NCBI RefSeq assembly: GCF_039645565.1
Contig: NZ_CP147914.1
Coordinates: 1-64,000, forward strand
From: Sulfurimonas sp. HSL1-2
Lineage (GTDB): Bacteria; Campylobacterota; Campylobacteria; Campylobacterales; Sulfurimonadaceae
Length of the DNA stretch: 64,000 nucleotides
Reading direction: 5' to 3'
The translations under genes and the position numbers were made by a program. Below, in pieces: positions 20,227-28,580 of the stretch. Below the pieces are notes generated by a model. It did not search any database. It was not told the origin of the DNA and saw only the letters and a program-made list of their open reading frames with translations. Every line of letters begins with the position of its first letter. The first letter of the stretch is position 1.

Positions 20227-21237
20227 ATGAAAAAAAGAAGGGTGTTTCTTACGTTCGCACTGCCGCTGCTGGCCCTGCTGGGCGGCTGCGGCGGCAGCGG
20301 CGGTGCTTCGGAGGTGTCGGCGCTGGTGGAGGGGATCACGGTCTCCGTCGTCGAAAAAAGCAGCGGGACGCTGGATGCCGCGGCGTATTTCGAAGGTGCG
20401 GATTCGTACCGTTTCATTGATACGGACGGTGAGCCACAGACCGTTGTGACGGATGGAGGGGCGGCCTTTTTCTCCCCGGAGCTCAATATGACCGTCGACG
20501 GCAGCGACATCCGCTACACGGCGGGGAATGTGGAGGCGACGACGCACGTTGCATGCGCGCTCGCCGGCGTCAGCGGCAGTAAAACGCTCGAGCTGAATGC
20601 CTCATTCGAGATCACGGACACCGCCGACGATGCCGCGACGATGCTGCAGGATGTCGGCGTCCCGGCCAGTGCGGGGGTGCTGGAACCGGGGGTCACAGTG
20701 ACGGCGACGGCGACGGACCCAGACGGCATGCACCTGGTAGCGGTGGCGATCCTGAGAGACGCTACGGCACTCGAAACGCTTTACGTTTACCCCGACACCA
20801 ACCTGAGCCGCATCGACGTCAACGAAACCTTTGCAAACCCGGGGGAGGGGAACTACACCGTGACCTTTACCGCGCTGGGCACCGACGGCGGCGAGGGGTA
20901 CCGCTCCATCGCCACCGCGGCGCGCACGATCAATGTCAGCCTGCTCAACGACCTGGCGGGGATCCTCGAGGATATCAACAGTACCCTCAGCGCACTCGGG
21001 GGCACGCTCACCGCCGGGGATATCGCCGCCCTGCTTGAAGATGTCAACCAGACACTGCACGAGGGCAATGTCAACATCGACGAGGCGGCCGTCACGGCTT
21101 TGCTTAATGACATAAACAGCACTTTAACCGCCGCCCTCGGATCGCTCGGCGATACGGATCTTACCACCCTGATCGGCGACATCGGCGATACGCTCACGGC
21201 TATCGGCGGAGGACTGCTGGGCGGGCTCGGGCTGTAG
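20227..21237 (+). CDS. Predicted lipoprotein with C-terminal repeats
   Basis: The family is not recognised. The 336-residue product starts with a lipoprotein signal (MKKRRVFLTFALPLLALLGGCGG, lipobox LGGC, lipidated Cys near 21). The middle is beta-rich with Ig-like spacing (EPGVTVTATATDPDG, NYTVTFTALGTDGG). The last 95 residues hold three or more degenerate repeats around the unit EDINSTL / EDVNQTL / NDINSTL, predicted amphipathic helices, and end in a glycine-rich tail. Shine-Dalgarno aaggaag. It is monocistronic, with no hairpin seen after it. Confidence 0.75.
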   Translation: MKKRRVFLTFALPLLALLGGCGGSGGASEVSALVEGITVSVVEKSSGTLDAAAYFEGADSYRFIDTDGEPQTVVTDGGAAFFSPELNMTVDGSDIRYTAGNVEATTHVACALAGVSGSKTLELNASFEITDTADDAATMLQDVGVPASAGVLEPGVTVTATATDPDGMHLVAVAILRDATALETLYVYPDTNLSRIDVNETFANPGEGNYTVTFTALGTDGGEGYRSIATAARTINVSLLNDLAGILEDINSTLSALGGTLTAGDIAALLEDVNQTLHEGNVNIDEAAVTALLNDINSTLTAALGSLGDTDLTTLIGDIGDTLTAIGGGLLGGLGL

Positions 21238-21454
21238 TTGCCGCCCTCTGTTTCATCTGCCATTCGTATGTGAAACACCCTTGTCAAGTGGCGCCCTTTT
21301 CGCTTCTGCAAACCGGTTAACTATTTCAAACGGTGACACATCAACCTTACGGATTCGCGATTCGGGAAAAGGGTTTGGTGCCTTTAAGTCGCCTCTTCCT
21401 ATACTTGTGGCATCGAAAAAGAGGGTCATACAGTCCCCAAACAACAAGGAAACG

Positions 21455-21796
21455 ATGATGCAGATGGTCGATATGAGTTCCCCGGAGTTCCTCGCGGAGC
21501 TCGAAAAAACGAAAAAATTCACCGACAAAGTCAACGCCCAGTTCGGATGGGTCTACAACCCCAATCATGATGTCAACGAGGGGGTCCTGATGGGCCTGGC
21601 CCGTCACAAGATGCTCTACGGAAAGCGCTTCTGCCCCTGTTTCATGGTCCTCGAGGACGAGAACGGCAAGCACAAAAGTGCCGATGACCGCATCTGTCCC
21701 TGCAAACCCGCCATCGATCACGAAGTCCCCGAAGAGGGCAAGTGCCACTGCGGGATCTTCTGTACCCCCGAATACGCTTCTACCCACGATATGTAA
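21455..21796 (+). CDS. Ferredoxin-thioredoxin reductase catalytic-subunit-like protein
   Basis: The 113-residue protein carries the full FTR cysteine set: CPC (60-62), CPC (81-83) and CHC (97-99), plus an extra C103. In characterised FTR a [4Fe-4S] cluster sits next to a redox-active disulfide that reduces thioredoxin. Spacings (18 and 13 residues) are longer than in plant FTR but fit the bacterial/archaeal FTR-like group. No variable subunit, ferredoxin or thioredoxin gene is adjacent. The start at 21455 has aagga upstream; a frame reaching back to 21281 lacks support. The partner is unknown. Confidence 0.85.
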   Translation: MMQMVDMSSPEFLAELEKTKKFTDKVNAQFGWVYNPNHDVNEGVLMGLARHKMLYGKRFCPCFMVLEDENGKHKSADDRICPCKPAIDHEVPEEGKCHCGIFCTPEYASTHDM

Positions 21797-21799
21797 GCC

Positions 21800-21839
21800 G
21801 TCGTCCGCCCTGCGCGGATGACACTGCTGCCGCTTTTTT
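21800..21839 (+). terminator. Candidate terminator after the FTR-like gene
   Basis: GTCGTCCGC (21800-21808) pairs with GCGGATGAC (21814-21822), nine pairs with one G-U and a 5-base loop. A TTTTTT run at 21834-21839 lies eleven bases further, which is more distant than in a textbook intrinsic terminator. Confidence 0.4.
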
Positions 21840-21883
21840 CACGTTGCCGCCGCGATTTGGCTATGATGTGAAAAAGTTTTGAC

Positions 21884-23677
21884 ATGCCCGATCACGCTAC
21901 CGATAAATATTCCGTCCTCAAAGACCGCTTCGGCCACAACGCTTTCCGTCCGCTGCAGGAGGAGGCCGTCGACACCGTCCTTGCCGGCCGCGACCTGCTG
22001 ATGATCCTGCCCACCGGCGGCGGGAAATCGCTCTCCTACCAGCTGCCTGCCCTGCTGATGGAAGGTACGACCGTCGTCATCTCCCCGCTGCTCGCCCTCA
22101 TGCACGACCAGGTCCAGAGCCTCAAAGCCCAGGGGATGCGCGCGGAGATGCTCTCCTCGATGCAGACGGCGGAGGAGAGCGGCGAGATTGTACGGCGGCT
22201 CTATGCCGGGGAGATCGACTTTCTCTACCTCTCCCCCGAACGCCTCAACACGGAGGGGATGCGCACGATCCTTTCGAATATCCGGCTCAACTACTTCGTC
22301 ATCGACGAAGCGCACTGTATCAGTGAATGGGGGCACGAGTTCCGGGCCGATTACCGTGCCCTCTCGCAGCTGCGCGATTTCTTTCCCGGGATCGCCATCG
22401 CCGCCTTTACCGCGACGGCGACGGCGCACGTGCGCGAAGACATCCTGCGCCTGCTGCGCCTGAACGACCCCAACGTCCTTCAGGGGCAGATCTACCGCGA
22501 CAACCTCCAGATCACCGTCCGCCACCGCATCAAGGACGGGTATGACCAGCTCCGCGACTTCCTCGACGACCACAAAACGGAGAGCGGGATCGTCTACGCC
22601 TTCTCCCGCAAAAGCGTCGAGGCCGTTGCGCATTTCCTGCAGCAGAAAGGGTACGCCGCGGCGGCCTACCATGCCGGGATGCCGACGGAGCAGCGCAATG
22701 CCGTTTTTGATGACTTCGTCCACGACCGGGTCCGGATCATCGTCGCGACGATCGCGTTCGGGATGGGAATAGACAAGAGCAACATCCGTTACGTTTTCCA
22801 CATGAGCCTCCCCAAGACGGTGGAGAACTACTACCAGGAGATCGGCCGGGCCGGACGTGACGGCGATCACGCCGACGTCGTCATGCTCTTCGGGGCCCAG
22901 GACCTGATCCAGCAGAAGCGGTTCGTCGAGATGAACGAGGATGAGCAGTACAAGGCGCACCTGATGCAGAAGCTCGGCGCCGTGCACCGCTACGCCTCGG
23001 CCGAGACCTGCCGGCATCAGCAGCTCGCCGAGTATTTCGGCGACCGAATCGCGCCCTGCGGGACGCACTGCGACAACTGCCTGGAGCCCGAGTACGACAA
23101 ACGCGACATCACGACCGAGGCGCAGATGCTGCTCTCCTGTGTCTACCGTACCGGACAGCGCTTCGGCAAAAGCTACCTCATTGACGTGCTGCGCGGCTCG
23201 CGGGAGCAGAAGCTTCTCGCCAACGGGCATGACGAACTCTCCGTCTACGGGGTGGGCGAAGCCCTGAACAAGAAGCAGTGGCTCGTCGTCATCGACCGGA
23301 TGCTCGAGATCGGGGCGGTGGACCTGAACGAACATCACGGCCTCTTTCTGACCCAGGAGGGGCTGGCCGTTCTCAAAGGCGAGGAAAAGGTCCTTATCCG
23401 CGCCGACCGCCTCAACGTCCGGGCCAAGACTGTCCAGAAAGCCGCGCCGGAGCATTTCGACTACGATACGGAGCTTTTCGAGGCGCTGCGGGCCCTGCGG
23501 TTCGAGATCGCCCAGGAGCAGGGGGTGCCGCCCTACGTCGTTTTCGGGGACAAGACCCTCAAGGAGATGGCGGCATCGCGGCCGCAGACGAAAGCGCAGA
23601 TGCTCGAAGTGGGCGGTGTCGGCGAGGTGAAATTCGAGCGCTACGGGGCGCAGTTTTTGCTGCTGCTCCAGAGCTGA
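21884..23677 (+). CDS. recQ: ATP-dependent DNA helicase RecQ
   Basis: RecQ is a 3'-5' helicase acting in recombination and fork repair. The 597-residue protein is full length. Motif I is LPTGGGKSLSYQLPAL, the DEAH box is DEAHCISEWGHEFR, and motif VI is QEIGRAGRDG. The zinc-binding region has cysteines in ETCRHQ and PCGTHCDNC. A winged-helix RQC region follows, with an HRDC domain at the C-terminus (about 520-597). No good Shine-Dalgarno precedes the ATG. TATGAT at 21862-21867 may be its -10, leaving a very short leader. Confidence 0.96.
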   Translation: MPDHATDKYSVLKDRFGHNAFRPLQEEAVDTVLAGRDLLMILPTGGGKSLSYQLPALLMEGTTVVISPLLALMHDQVQSLKAQGMRAEMLSSMQTAEESGEIVRRLYAGEIDFLYLSPERLNTEGMRTILSNIRLNYFVIDEAHCISEWGHEFRADYRALSQLRDFFPGIAIAAFTATATAHVREDILRLLRLNDPNVLQGQIYRDNLQITVRHRIKDGYDQLRDFLDDHKTESGIVYAFSRKSVEAVAHFLQQKGYAAAAYHAGMPTEQRNAVFDDFVHDRVRIIVATIAFGMGIDKSNIRYVFHMSLPKTVENYYQEIGRAGRDGDHADVVMLFGAQDLIQQKRFVEMNEDEQYKAHLMQKLGAVHRYASAETCRHQQLAEYFGDRIAPCGTHCDNCLEPEYDKRDITTEAQMLLSCVYRTGQRFGKSYLIDVLRGSREQKLLANGHDELSVYGVGEALNKKQWLVVIDRMLEIGAVDLNEHHGLFLTQEGLAVLKGEEKVLIRADRLNVRAKTVQKAAPEHFDYDTELFEALRALRFEIAQEQGVPPYVVFGDKTLKEMAASRPQTKAQMLEVGGVGEVKFERYGAQFLLLLQS

Positions 23678-23719
23678 TTTTGCTTTTTTTACGAATTTCT
23701 GCTACTTTAGAGGTGCTTT

Positions 23720-23735
23720 GCCATATCGATATGGC
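23720..23735. promoter_or_regulatory. Perfect 16-bp palindrome upstream of proB
   Basis: GCCATATCGATATGGC at 23720-23735 is a perfect palindrome 36 bases before the proB ATG. GATAAAAT follows immediately (23737-23744), a plausible -10, so the palindrome would cover the -35/spacer region. This position fits a repressor site. A DNA hairpin is also possible. Confidence 0.4.
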
Positions 23736-23770
23736 CGATAAAATGAAGAACGTTATTTAGAAAGAGGACC

Positions 23771-24532
23771 ATGAAACGAATAGTACTCAAGGTCGGAACT
23801 GCCGTGCTGACCGAAAACAACAACATCGCAAAGGAGCGGATGCTCAACCTCGTCTCGCTCATTGCCGAGTTGAAGAAAAAATACGATGTCGTTCTGGTCA
23901 GTTCCGGTGCCGTTGCGGCGGGCTACTCCGCCCTCAAGCTCGACAAGCGCAAGCAGATCGGCAAAAAAGCGCTGGCGGCGGCGGGGCAGCCCATTTTGAT
24001 GACCAGTTACAAAAAGAAATTCGATATCTACAATATCGATACGGCACAGATCCTTCTGACCGAGGACGATTTCGACTCCCGCAAACGCACCAAGATGTTC
24101 CAGGAGATCATCGACGCGCACCTGGAAAACGATATTCTTCCTATCGTTAACGAGAACGACATCACTTCCACGCCTGACCAGCTTTTCGGCGATAACGACC
24201 AGCTCTCCGCGAATGTCGCCTTTGCAATCGGGGCGGAAGAGCTGGTGATTCTCAGCGATATCGAGGGGTATTACGACATGAACCCCAAAGAGCATGCGGA
24301 TGCGAAGCTGCGCAAAAAGGTGACGGTCCTGACCCCCGGCGAGCTGATGGATGAAGCAACCCCCAGCAGCTTCTTCGCGACCGGCGGCATCGTGACCAAA
24401 CTGAAAGCCGCCGATTTTGTGATGCGGCGCGGTATCGACATGTTCTTGTGCAACGGTTTCGATCTGACCGCCGCCCGCAACTATCTGCTCAACGGCAAAC
24501 AGACGTCGGGAACCCTCTTTACAACGGAGTGA
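23771..24532 (+). CDS. proB: Glutamate 5-kinase
   Basis: ProB phosphorylates glutamate in the first step of proline synthesis. The 253-residue protein is the amino-acid-kinase domain alone, without the C-terminal PUA domain of the E. coli enzyme; the short form is usual in Campylobacterota. Motifs include KVGTAVLT, VSSGAVAAGY, the central PIVNENDITS and FGDNDQLSA, and FATGGIVTKLKAA. The start follows aaagagg. Its 3' end overlaps the convergent DUF429 gene by 14 bp. No proA is adjacent. Confidence 0.94.
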   Translation: MKRIVLKVGTAVLTENNNIAKERMLNLVSLIAELKKKYDVVLVSSGAVAAGYSALKLDKRKQIGKKALAAAGQPILMTSYKKKFDIYNIDTAQILLTEDDFDSRKRTKMFQEIIDAHLENDILPIVNENDITSTPDQLFGDNDQLSANVAFAIGAEELVILSDIEGYYDMNPKEHADAKLRKKVTVLTPGELMDEATPSSFFATGGIVTKLKAADFVMRRGIDMFLCNGFDLTAARNYLLNGKQTSGTLFTTE

Positions 24533-25220
24533 CCCCCGGTGGCGGCGTCAGCAGCACGCCGATTTCCGCATCCCCGAACTTCAGACATCTTTTCTCTGTA
24601 GCGTAATAGAGTGTGTAGGCGCAGACGAGGCTGTCAAGAAAATCCTCTTCGGCCTTGAGCGCTTTGCCCCTGAGCGTTTCCAGCGGTGTTTTAAGGCCGT
24701 TTGGGACTGTTAGGACTTCAAACAGGGCCGTTTGCAGCGTCTTCATCGCCTCCAGACGTGCTTCCCTCGGTACCGAGGCTTTGTACCGCAGGACTTTCCC
24801 GTCGTTGAAAAGGGCGAGTATGGTGGCATGGGGATAGACCTCGAAGAGCGTGCCTTCTTCAAAACCAATCCCTTCCGCTTTGAGCCCTTCATAGAGGGCA
24901 AACCCCGCATAACGTCTAAAACGTTTTTCAAACAGCTGCGTGTTGACGGCGTGCACCCCGAGCCCGTAACGGGCGAAAGTCTTGAGGAATTGCAGCTCGT
25001 TGGGGCGGTGGCCTGTGGCATTGGGGATGATCATCGGGGCGTCGACCCCGACGCGGCAGCCCGGGTAGGCGCGGACGACGTCGAGGATCGTTTCGACCGT
25101 ATCGGCGTAGCGGTAGGCGACAAGGCGGGCATCCGCATCGATGACGGCGACGCTGCTGGGGTTGCCCTCCGCCCAGGCGAGATCGATGCCGACATAGAAC
25201 GGCACCGGTGTCAGCGGCAT
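24519..25220 (-). CDS. DUF429 family protein (RNase H-like fold)
   Basis: The 233-residue protein begins YVGIDLAWAEGNPSSVAVID, the RNase H-like first strand with an aspartate, and has a second acidic site in GVDAPMIIPN. The DUF429 family is predicted to be nuclease-like but its biochemical role is not established. It follows the UDG-like gene with a 10-base overlap in the same direction (25211-25220) and overlaps proB at its 3' end. A nucleic-acid role is suggested only by fold and by the neighbouring UDG-like gene. Confidence 0.75.
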   Translation of the reverse strand: MPLTPVPFYVGIDLAWAEGNPSSVAVIDADARLVAYRYADTVETILDVVRAYPGCRVGVDAPMIIPNATGHRPNELQFLKTFARYGLGVHAVNTQLFEKRFRRYAGFALYEGLKAEGIGFEEGTLFEVYPHATILALFNDGKVLRYKASVPREARLEAMKTLQTALFEVLTVPNGLKTPLETLRGKALKAEEDFLDSLVCAYTLYYATEKRCLKFGDAEIGVLLTPPPGVTPL

Positions 25221-25858
25221 GCCAGCACCGCTTCCATTCCCGCCGTAAAAGCGGGCTTGCCCCCGCGGGCGGGGTGGCGGACCTTGGCATGGGGGATCTG
25301 CAGCCGTGTAAGTGCAGCTTCCGCGCTGTTGCCGACGGCGACGACGGTGGTGACGGAGGGGAAAAGGGAAAGGAGACGGCGCAGGAAGGGTGCCGCGCTG
25401 TCGATCTCCTTGCCAGTCGGCTTACGGTTGGAGTCGGGGTTTCCCTTTTCATGAGGGTGGAAACAGAAGGCGTTCCAGCAGAGCGCGGCGATGCGGTGGC
25501 GCTGCAGCACTTCCCAGACGATTCCCGCGCTCTGTTCACGGGTATAAGGGGAGCTGGCGACGCGGTAGCCGTGGCGCGCCGTAAAGAGGGCACCCTCCAG
25601 CACCCCTTCGGCGACGAGCGCTTCGGAGCTGAAGGGGATGCCTGTCAGGCGGCAGCCGTTGTAGCCGGGGGCTTCGCCGATGAGCAGCACTTCGGGCTGC
25701 AGGGCGCGCAGCTGCTGCAGGTAGCACTGAAGGTTGTGGCGTTGGGTGTTGGTGCGTTTGGCGGCGTAAAAGTTGGTGACGTTCGCACCTACGGCACTCT
25801 CCTGGAGACGTTTGCCGAAACGTTTTATGTCAGCGTCGATCTTCACGGCTGCGGACAT
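25211..25858 (-). CDS. Uracil-DNA glycosylase superfamily protein
   Basis: The 215-residue protein fits the UDG fold. LLIGEAPGYNGCRLTGIPFSS provides the motif-1 GEAPG region, CWNAFCFHPH the central strand, and AVGNSAEAAL and HPARGGK resemble the C-terminal loop of family 4/5-like glycosylases. The [4Fe-4S] cysteines of family 4 are not evident. It may excise uracil or a related lesion, or be a non-catalytic member. It overlaps mnmH upstream by 29 bases and DUF429 downstream by 10, forming a selD-mnmH-udg-DUF429 operon. Confidence 0.75.
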   Translation of the reverse strand: MSAAVKIDADIKRFGKRLQESAVGANVTNFYAAKRTNTQRHNLQCYLQQLRALQPEVLLIGEAPGYNGCRLTGIPFSSEALVAEGVLEGALFTARHGYRVASSPYTREQSAGIVWEVLQRHRIAALCWNAFCFHPHEKGNPDSNRKPTGKEIDSAAPFLRRLLSLFPSVTTVVAVGNSAEAALTRLQIPHAKVRHPARGGKPAFTAGMEAVLACR

Positions 25859-26981
25859 AGTCGATCACTTCATCGGCGTTGCCGCGGAAGAGGACGGGTA
25901 CGGGGCTTTTGGCGATCTGGTAGTCATACATGGGGTCGTAGTAGTCGCGCAGCAGCATCCGGATCCACGGTTTGTGCTGTTCGGTCTCCCCGCTGTTCAG
26001 CTGTTCCGCGAAGGCACCGGCGAAGAGCTGTTTGATCTGCCGGAAGCGCTCGTCGCCCAGGCGCCGTTTGATGCGGTCGATGCCCGCGTTGGCGTCTTCG
26101 AACCAGTGGCGTTCGGGGTGTTCGGCGAACATGACCCGGTACTCTTCCAGGGCGTGGGTGACATACTCGTCGAAGGTGATCTCCACCCGCTCGTCCAGCG
26201 TGGCCGTCAGGATGATAAGCCCCCCTTCGAGGAAGTTGTTATAGACCGGCTTGGGGATGTAGACCCGCCCGACGTTGTGGCTTTCGTGTTCGATGACGAG
26301 GTGGCGGTGGTGTTCGGCCTCGTGGCGGATCAGGGCGTAGGCAAGGCGGTCCTCGAAGTTGATCTGGGAGGGCTGGGGGGTGATATGCCGCCCGAAGGAG
26401 GAGCCGCGGTGGTTGGCGATGCCTTCAAGGTCGACGGCGTTCTCCAGCCGGTGGATCAGCAGGGTCTTACCCGTCCCGGTCCGGCCGCTGATGATAAGGG
26501 TGTCGGCCTCTGCGCTGATACGTTCGCTCTCCGTCATCAGGAAATGGCGGAAAGCCTTGTAGCCTCCCTTGAGGCGGGGCAGGGTGACGCCCGCTTCCTC
26601 CAGCCATGCCTGGGCGATCTGGGAGCGCTGGCCTCCCCGGAAGCAGTAGAGCCAGGCGTCGGGGTGCGCTTTGACAAAGTCGGCCCAGGCTTCGATGCGT
26701 TCATGTTTGTGCGGGCCGACGAGCTGTTTGCCCAGGGCGACGGCCGCCGCATTGCCGGCTTCTTTGTAGCGGATGCCGATAAGGTGGCGCTCCTCGTCGG
26801 TCATCAGCGGCAGGTTGACGGCACCGGGGAAGGCCCCTTTTTCAAACTCGACCGGGGCGCGTACGTCGATGAGAGGGCGGTTCTCCAGGACGATGCTGCG
26901 GAAGGCGTCGGTGAGCGGGAGGTTCTTGCGTTTTATCGCCTCGATCTCGTCGAGGGAGCCGATCGGGAGATCAAACGACAT
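25830..26981 (-). CDS. mnmH: tRNA 2-selenouridine synthase MnmH (SelU)
   Basis: MnmH uses selenophosphate to turn 2-thiouridine at the tRNA wobble position into 2-selenouridine, through a geranylated intermediate. The 383-residue protein has an N-terminal rhodanese domain with the catalytic cysteine in [11 protein letters not shown] (about 111). A P-loop domain follows ([12 protein letters not shown], about 144). It overlaps the end of selD by 11 bases. Length and motif order match the characterised family. Confidence 0.93.
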   Translation of the reverse strand: MSFDLPIGSLDEIEAIKRKNLPLTDAFRSIVLENRPLIDVRAPVEFEKGAFPGAVNLPLMTDEERHLIGIRYKEAGNAAAVALGKQLVGPHKHERIEAWADFVKAHPDAWLYCFRGGQRSQIAQAWLEEAGVTLPRLKGGYKAFRHFLMTESERISAEADTLIISGRTGTGKTLLIHRLENAVDLEGIANHRGSSFGRHITPQPSQINFEDRLAYALIRHEAEHHRHLVIEHESHNVGRVYIPKPVYNNFLEGGLIILTATLDERVEITFDEYVTHALEEYRVMFAEHPERHWFEDANAGIDRIKRRLGDERFRQIKQLFAGAFAEQLNSGETEQHKPWIRMLLRDYYDPMYDYQIAKSPVPVLFRGNADEVIDYVRSREDRR

Positions 26982-28002
26982 CGATCAGGTGCGCTCCGCG
27001 TTCAACGGTCTCGCCGATGCTTTTGAGGGAGAGCCCCTCCGCTTCCGCGAGGGCCAGGAAATCGGCGACGGCATCTTTGCGCACGGCGCAGAGCAGCCCG
27101 CCGGAGGTCTGGGCGTCGCAGAGGATATCCTGCTGCTCCGGGGCCATCGGGCCGATCTTGTGGCCGTAGCTCTGGAAGTTGCGGCGGGTGCCGCCCGGGA
27201 CGCACTCCATGGCGAGGTACTCTCTGACTTTCGGCAGCAGCGGCACGTCGTCAAACCGGACGACGGCGCCGATCCCGCTGCCTTCAACCATTTCGGCAAG
27301 GTGGCCCAGAAGCCCGAAGCCGGTGACGTCGGTGACGGCGGTGACCCCCTCCATGTGGGCGATCGCCGCCCCGATGGCGTTGAGCGTCGTCATCGCCTCG
27401 ACGGCCGGGTCGATGTCGCCCGGTGCGATTTTGCCCTGCTTCTGCGCCGTCGTGAGGATCCCGATACCGATCGGCTTGGTCAGGAAGAGCTCGCAGCCCG
27501 CTTCGGCAGCGTTGTTGCGCTTGAGGTGCTCGTTATCGACGATGCCGGTGACGGCCAGACCGAAGATGGGTTCGGGGGAGTCGATGCTGTGGCCTCCCGC
27601 CAGCGGGATGCCCGCCGCTTCGCAGACGGAACGCCCCCCTTCGATCACCTCGCGGGCGACCTCGTCGGGCAGCTTGGCGATGGGCCAGCCGAAGATGGAG
27701 ATGGCCATCAGGGGTTTGCCCCCCATGGCGTAGATGTCGCTGATGGCGTTGGTCGCGGCGATGCGCCCGAAGGTGAAGGGGTCGTCGACGATGGGCATGA
27801 AGAAGTCCGTCGTGGAGAGGACCGAGGTTCCGTTGCCCAGGTCAAAGGCCGCCGCGTCGTCGTTGCTGGCATTGCCCACCAGCAGGGCGGGGTAGCTGAT
27901 GTTTTCGCGCGCGCTCTGGAGGATGTTGTCGAGCTGCTTGGGGGAGATCTTGCAGCCGCAGCCGGCGCCGTGGCTGTATTGGGTCAGTCGGATGTCGTTC
28001 AT
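26971..28002 (-). CDS. selD: Selenide, water dikinase (selenophosphate synthetase)
   Basis: SelD makes selenophosphate from selenide and ATP. The 343-residue protein starts [20 protein letters not shown], with the catalytic residue as cysteine (C15), not selenocysteine, and the nearby lysine kept. [20 protein letters not shown] and PQTSGGLL-like segments (here AQTSGGLL) are present. The start at 28002 was chosen by family alignment; a 34-residue upstream extension is arginine-rich and unlikely. Coupled to mnmH, the visible use of selenophosphate is tRNA modification; no selA or selB is in this window. Confidence 0.95.
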   Translation of the reverse strand: MNDIRLTQYSHGAGCGCKISPKQLDNILQSARENISYPALLVGNASNDDAAAFDLGNGTSVLSTTDFFMPIVDDPFTFGRIAATNAISDIYAMGGKPLMAISIFGWPIAKLPDEVAREVIEGGRSVCEAAGIPLAGGHSIDSPEPIFGLAVTGIVDNEHLKRNNAAEAGCELFLTKPIGIGILTTAQKQGKIAPGDIDPAVEAMTTLNAIGAAIAHMEGVTAVTDVTGFGLLGHLAEMVEGSGIGAVVRFDDVPLLPKVREYLAMECVPGGTRRNFQSYGHKIGPMAPEQQDILCDAQTSGGLLCAVRKDAVADFLALAEAEGLSLKSIGETVERGAHLIDVV

Positions 28003-28096
28003 GCGCAAGCCTTTCCGCTTTTTTCGAATCATAGTCCTCTTTCGATAAGAACGCACTTTAGAGCTGTCATGGTATGATGCTGCCAAAGGAGCCGTT

Positions 28097-28576
28097 ATGC
28101 CCAAAGAAGTTCAGATCGACATCCCCCATTACGCGACGCTTGCCCTGCGCCACGTCGTCCTCGATTACAACGGGACCCTTGCCCTGGACGGCACGCTGAC
28201 GGAGGTGGCGGCAGCCCTGCTGGGGCCGCTGTGCGAACGCTACTCCGTCCATGTCATTACCTCCGACACCTTTGGGACCGTGGCCGAAGCGGTCGCGCCC
28301 TACGACGTCACGGTCAAGGTGCTGCAAAGCAGCGACCATACGGGAGAGAAAGCAGCGTATATCTGGGAACTCGGCGCACCGCACTGCGCGGCGGTCGGCA
28401 ACGGCGGCAACGATGCACAGATGCTCAAAGCGGCCGCGCTGGGCATCGCCCTTGTCGGAGACGAGGGGTGCGCGACGGAGACCCTGCTGGCGGGCGATGT
28501 CGTCTGCAGGCATATCGAAGATGCCCTGGGGCTGCTGCTCAACGAGAAGCGCCTCATCGCCACCCTGCGCCGCTAA
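28097..28576 (+). CDS. HAD-family hydrolase (soluble P-type-ATPase-like)
   Basis: The 159-residue protein matches the soluble P-type-ATPase-like HAD group: nucleophile motif [12 protein letters not shown] (D near residue 23), motif II in VITSDTFGT, and the acidic motif in [13 protein letters not shown]. It resembles only the phosphorylation domain of a P-type ATPase, with no membrane segments. The native substrate of this group is unsettled. It is divergent from selD across a 94-bp gap with a TATGAT at 28073-28078, and its 3' end lies four bases from the convergent mscS-type gene. Confidence 0.82.
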   Translation: MPKEVQIDIPHYATLALRHVVLDYNGTLALDGTLTEVAAALLGPLCERYSVHVITSDTFGTVAEAVAPYDVTVKVLQSSDHTGEKAAYIWELGAPHCAAVGNGGNDAQMLKAAALGIALVGDEGCATETLLAGDVVCRHIEDALGLLLNEKRLIATLRR

Positions 28577-28580
28577 CGCG

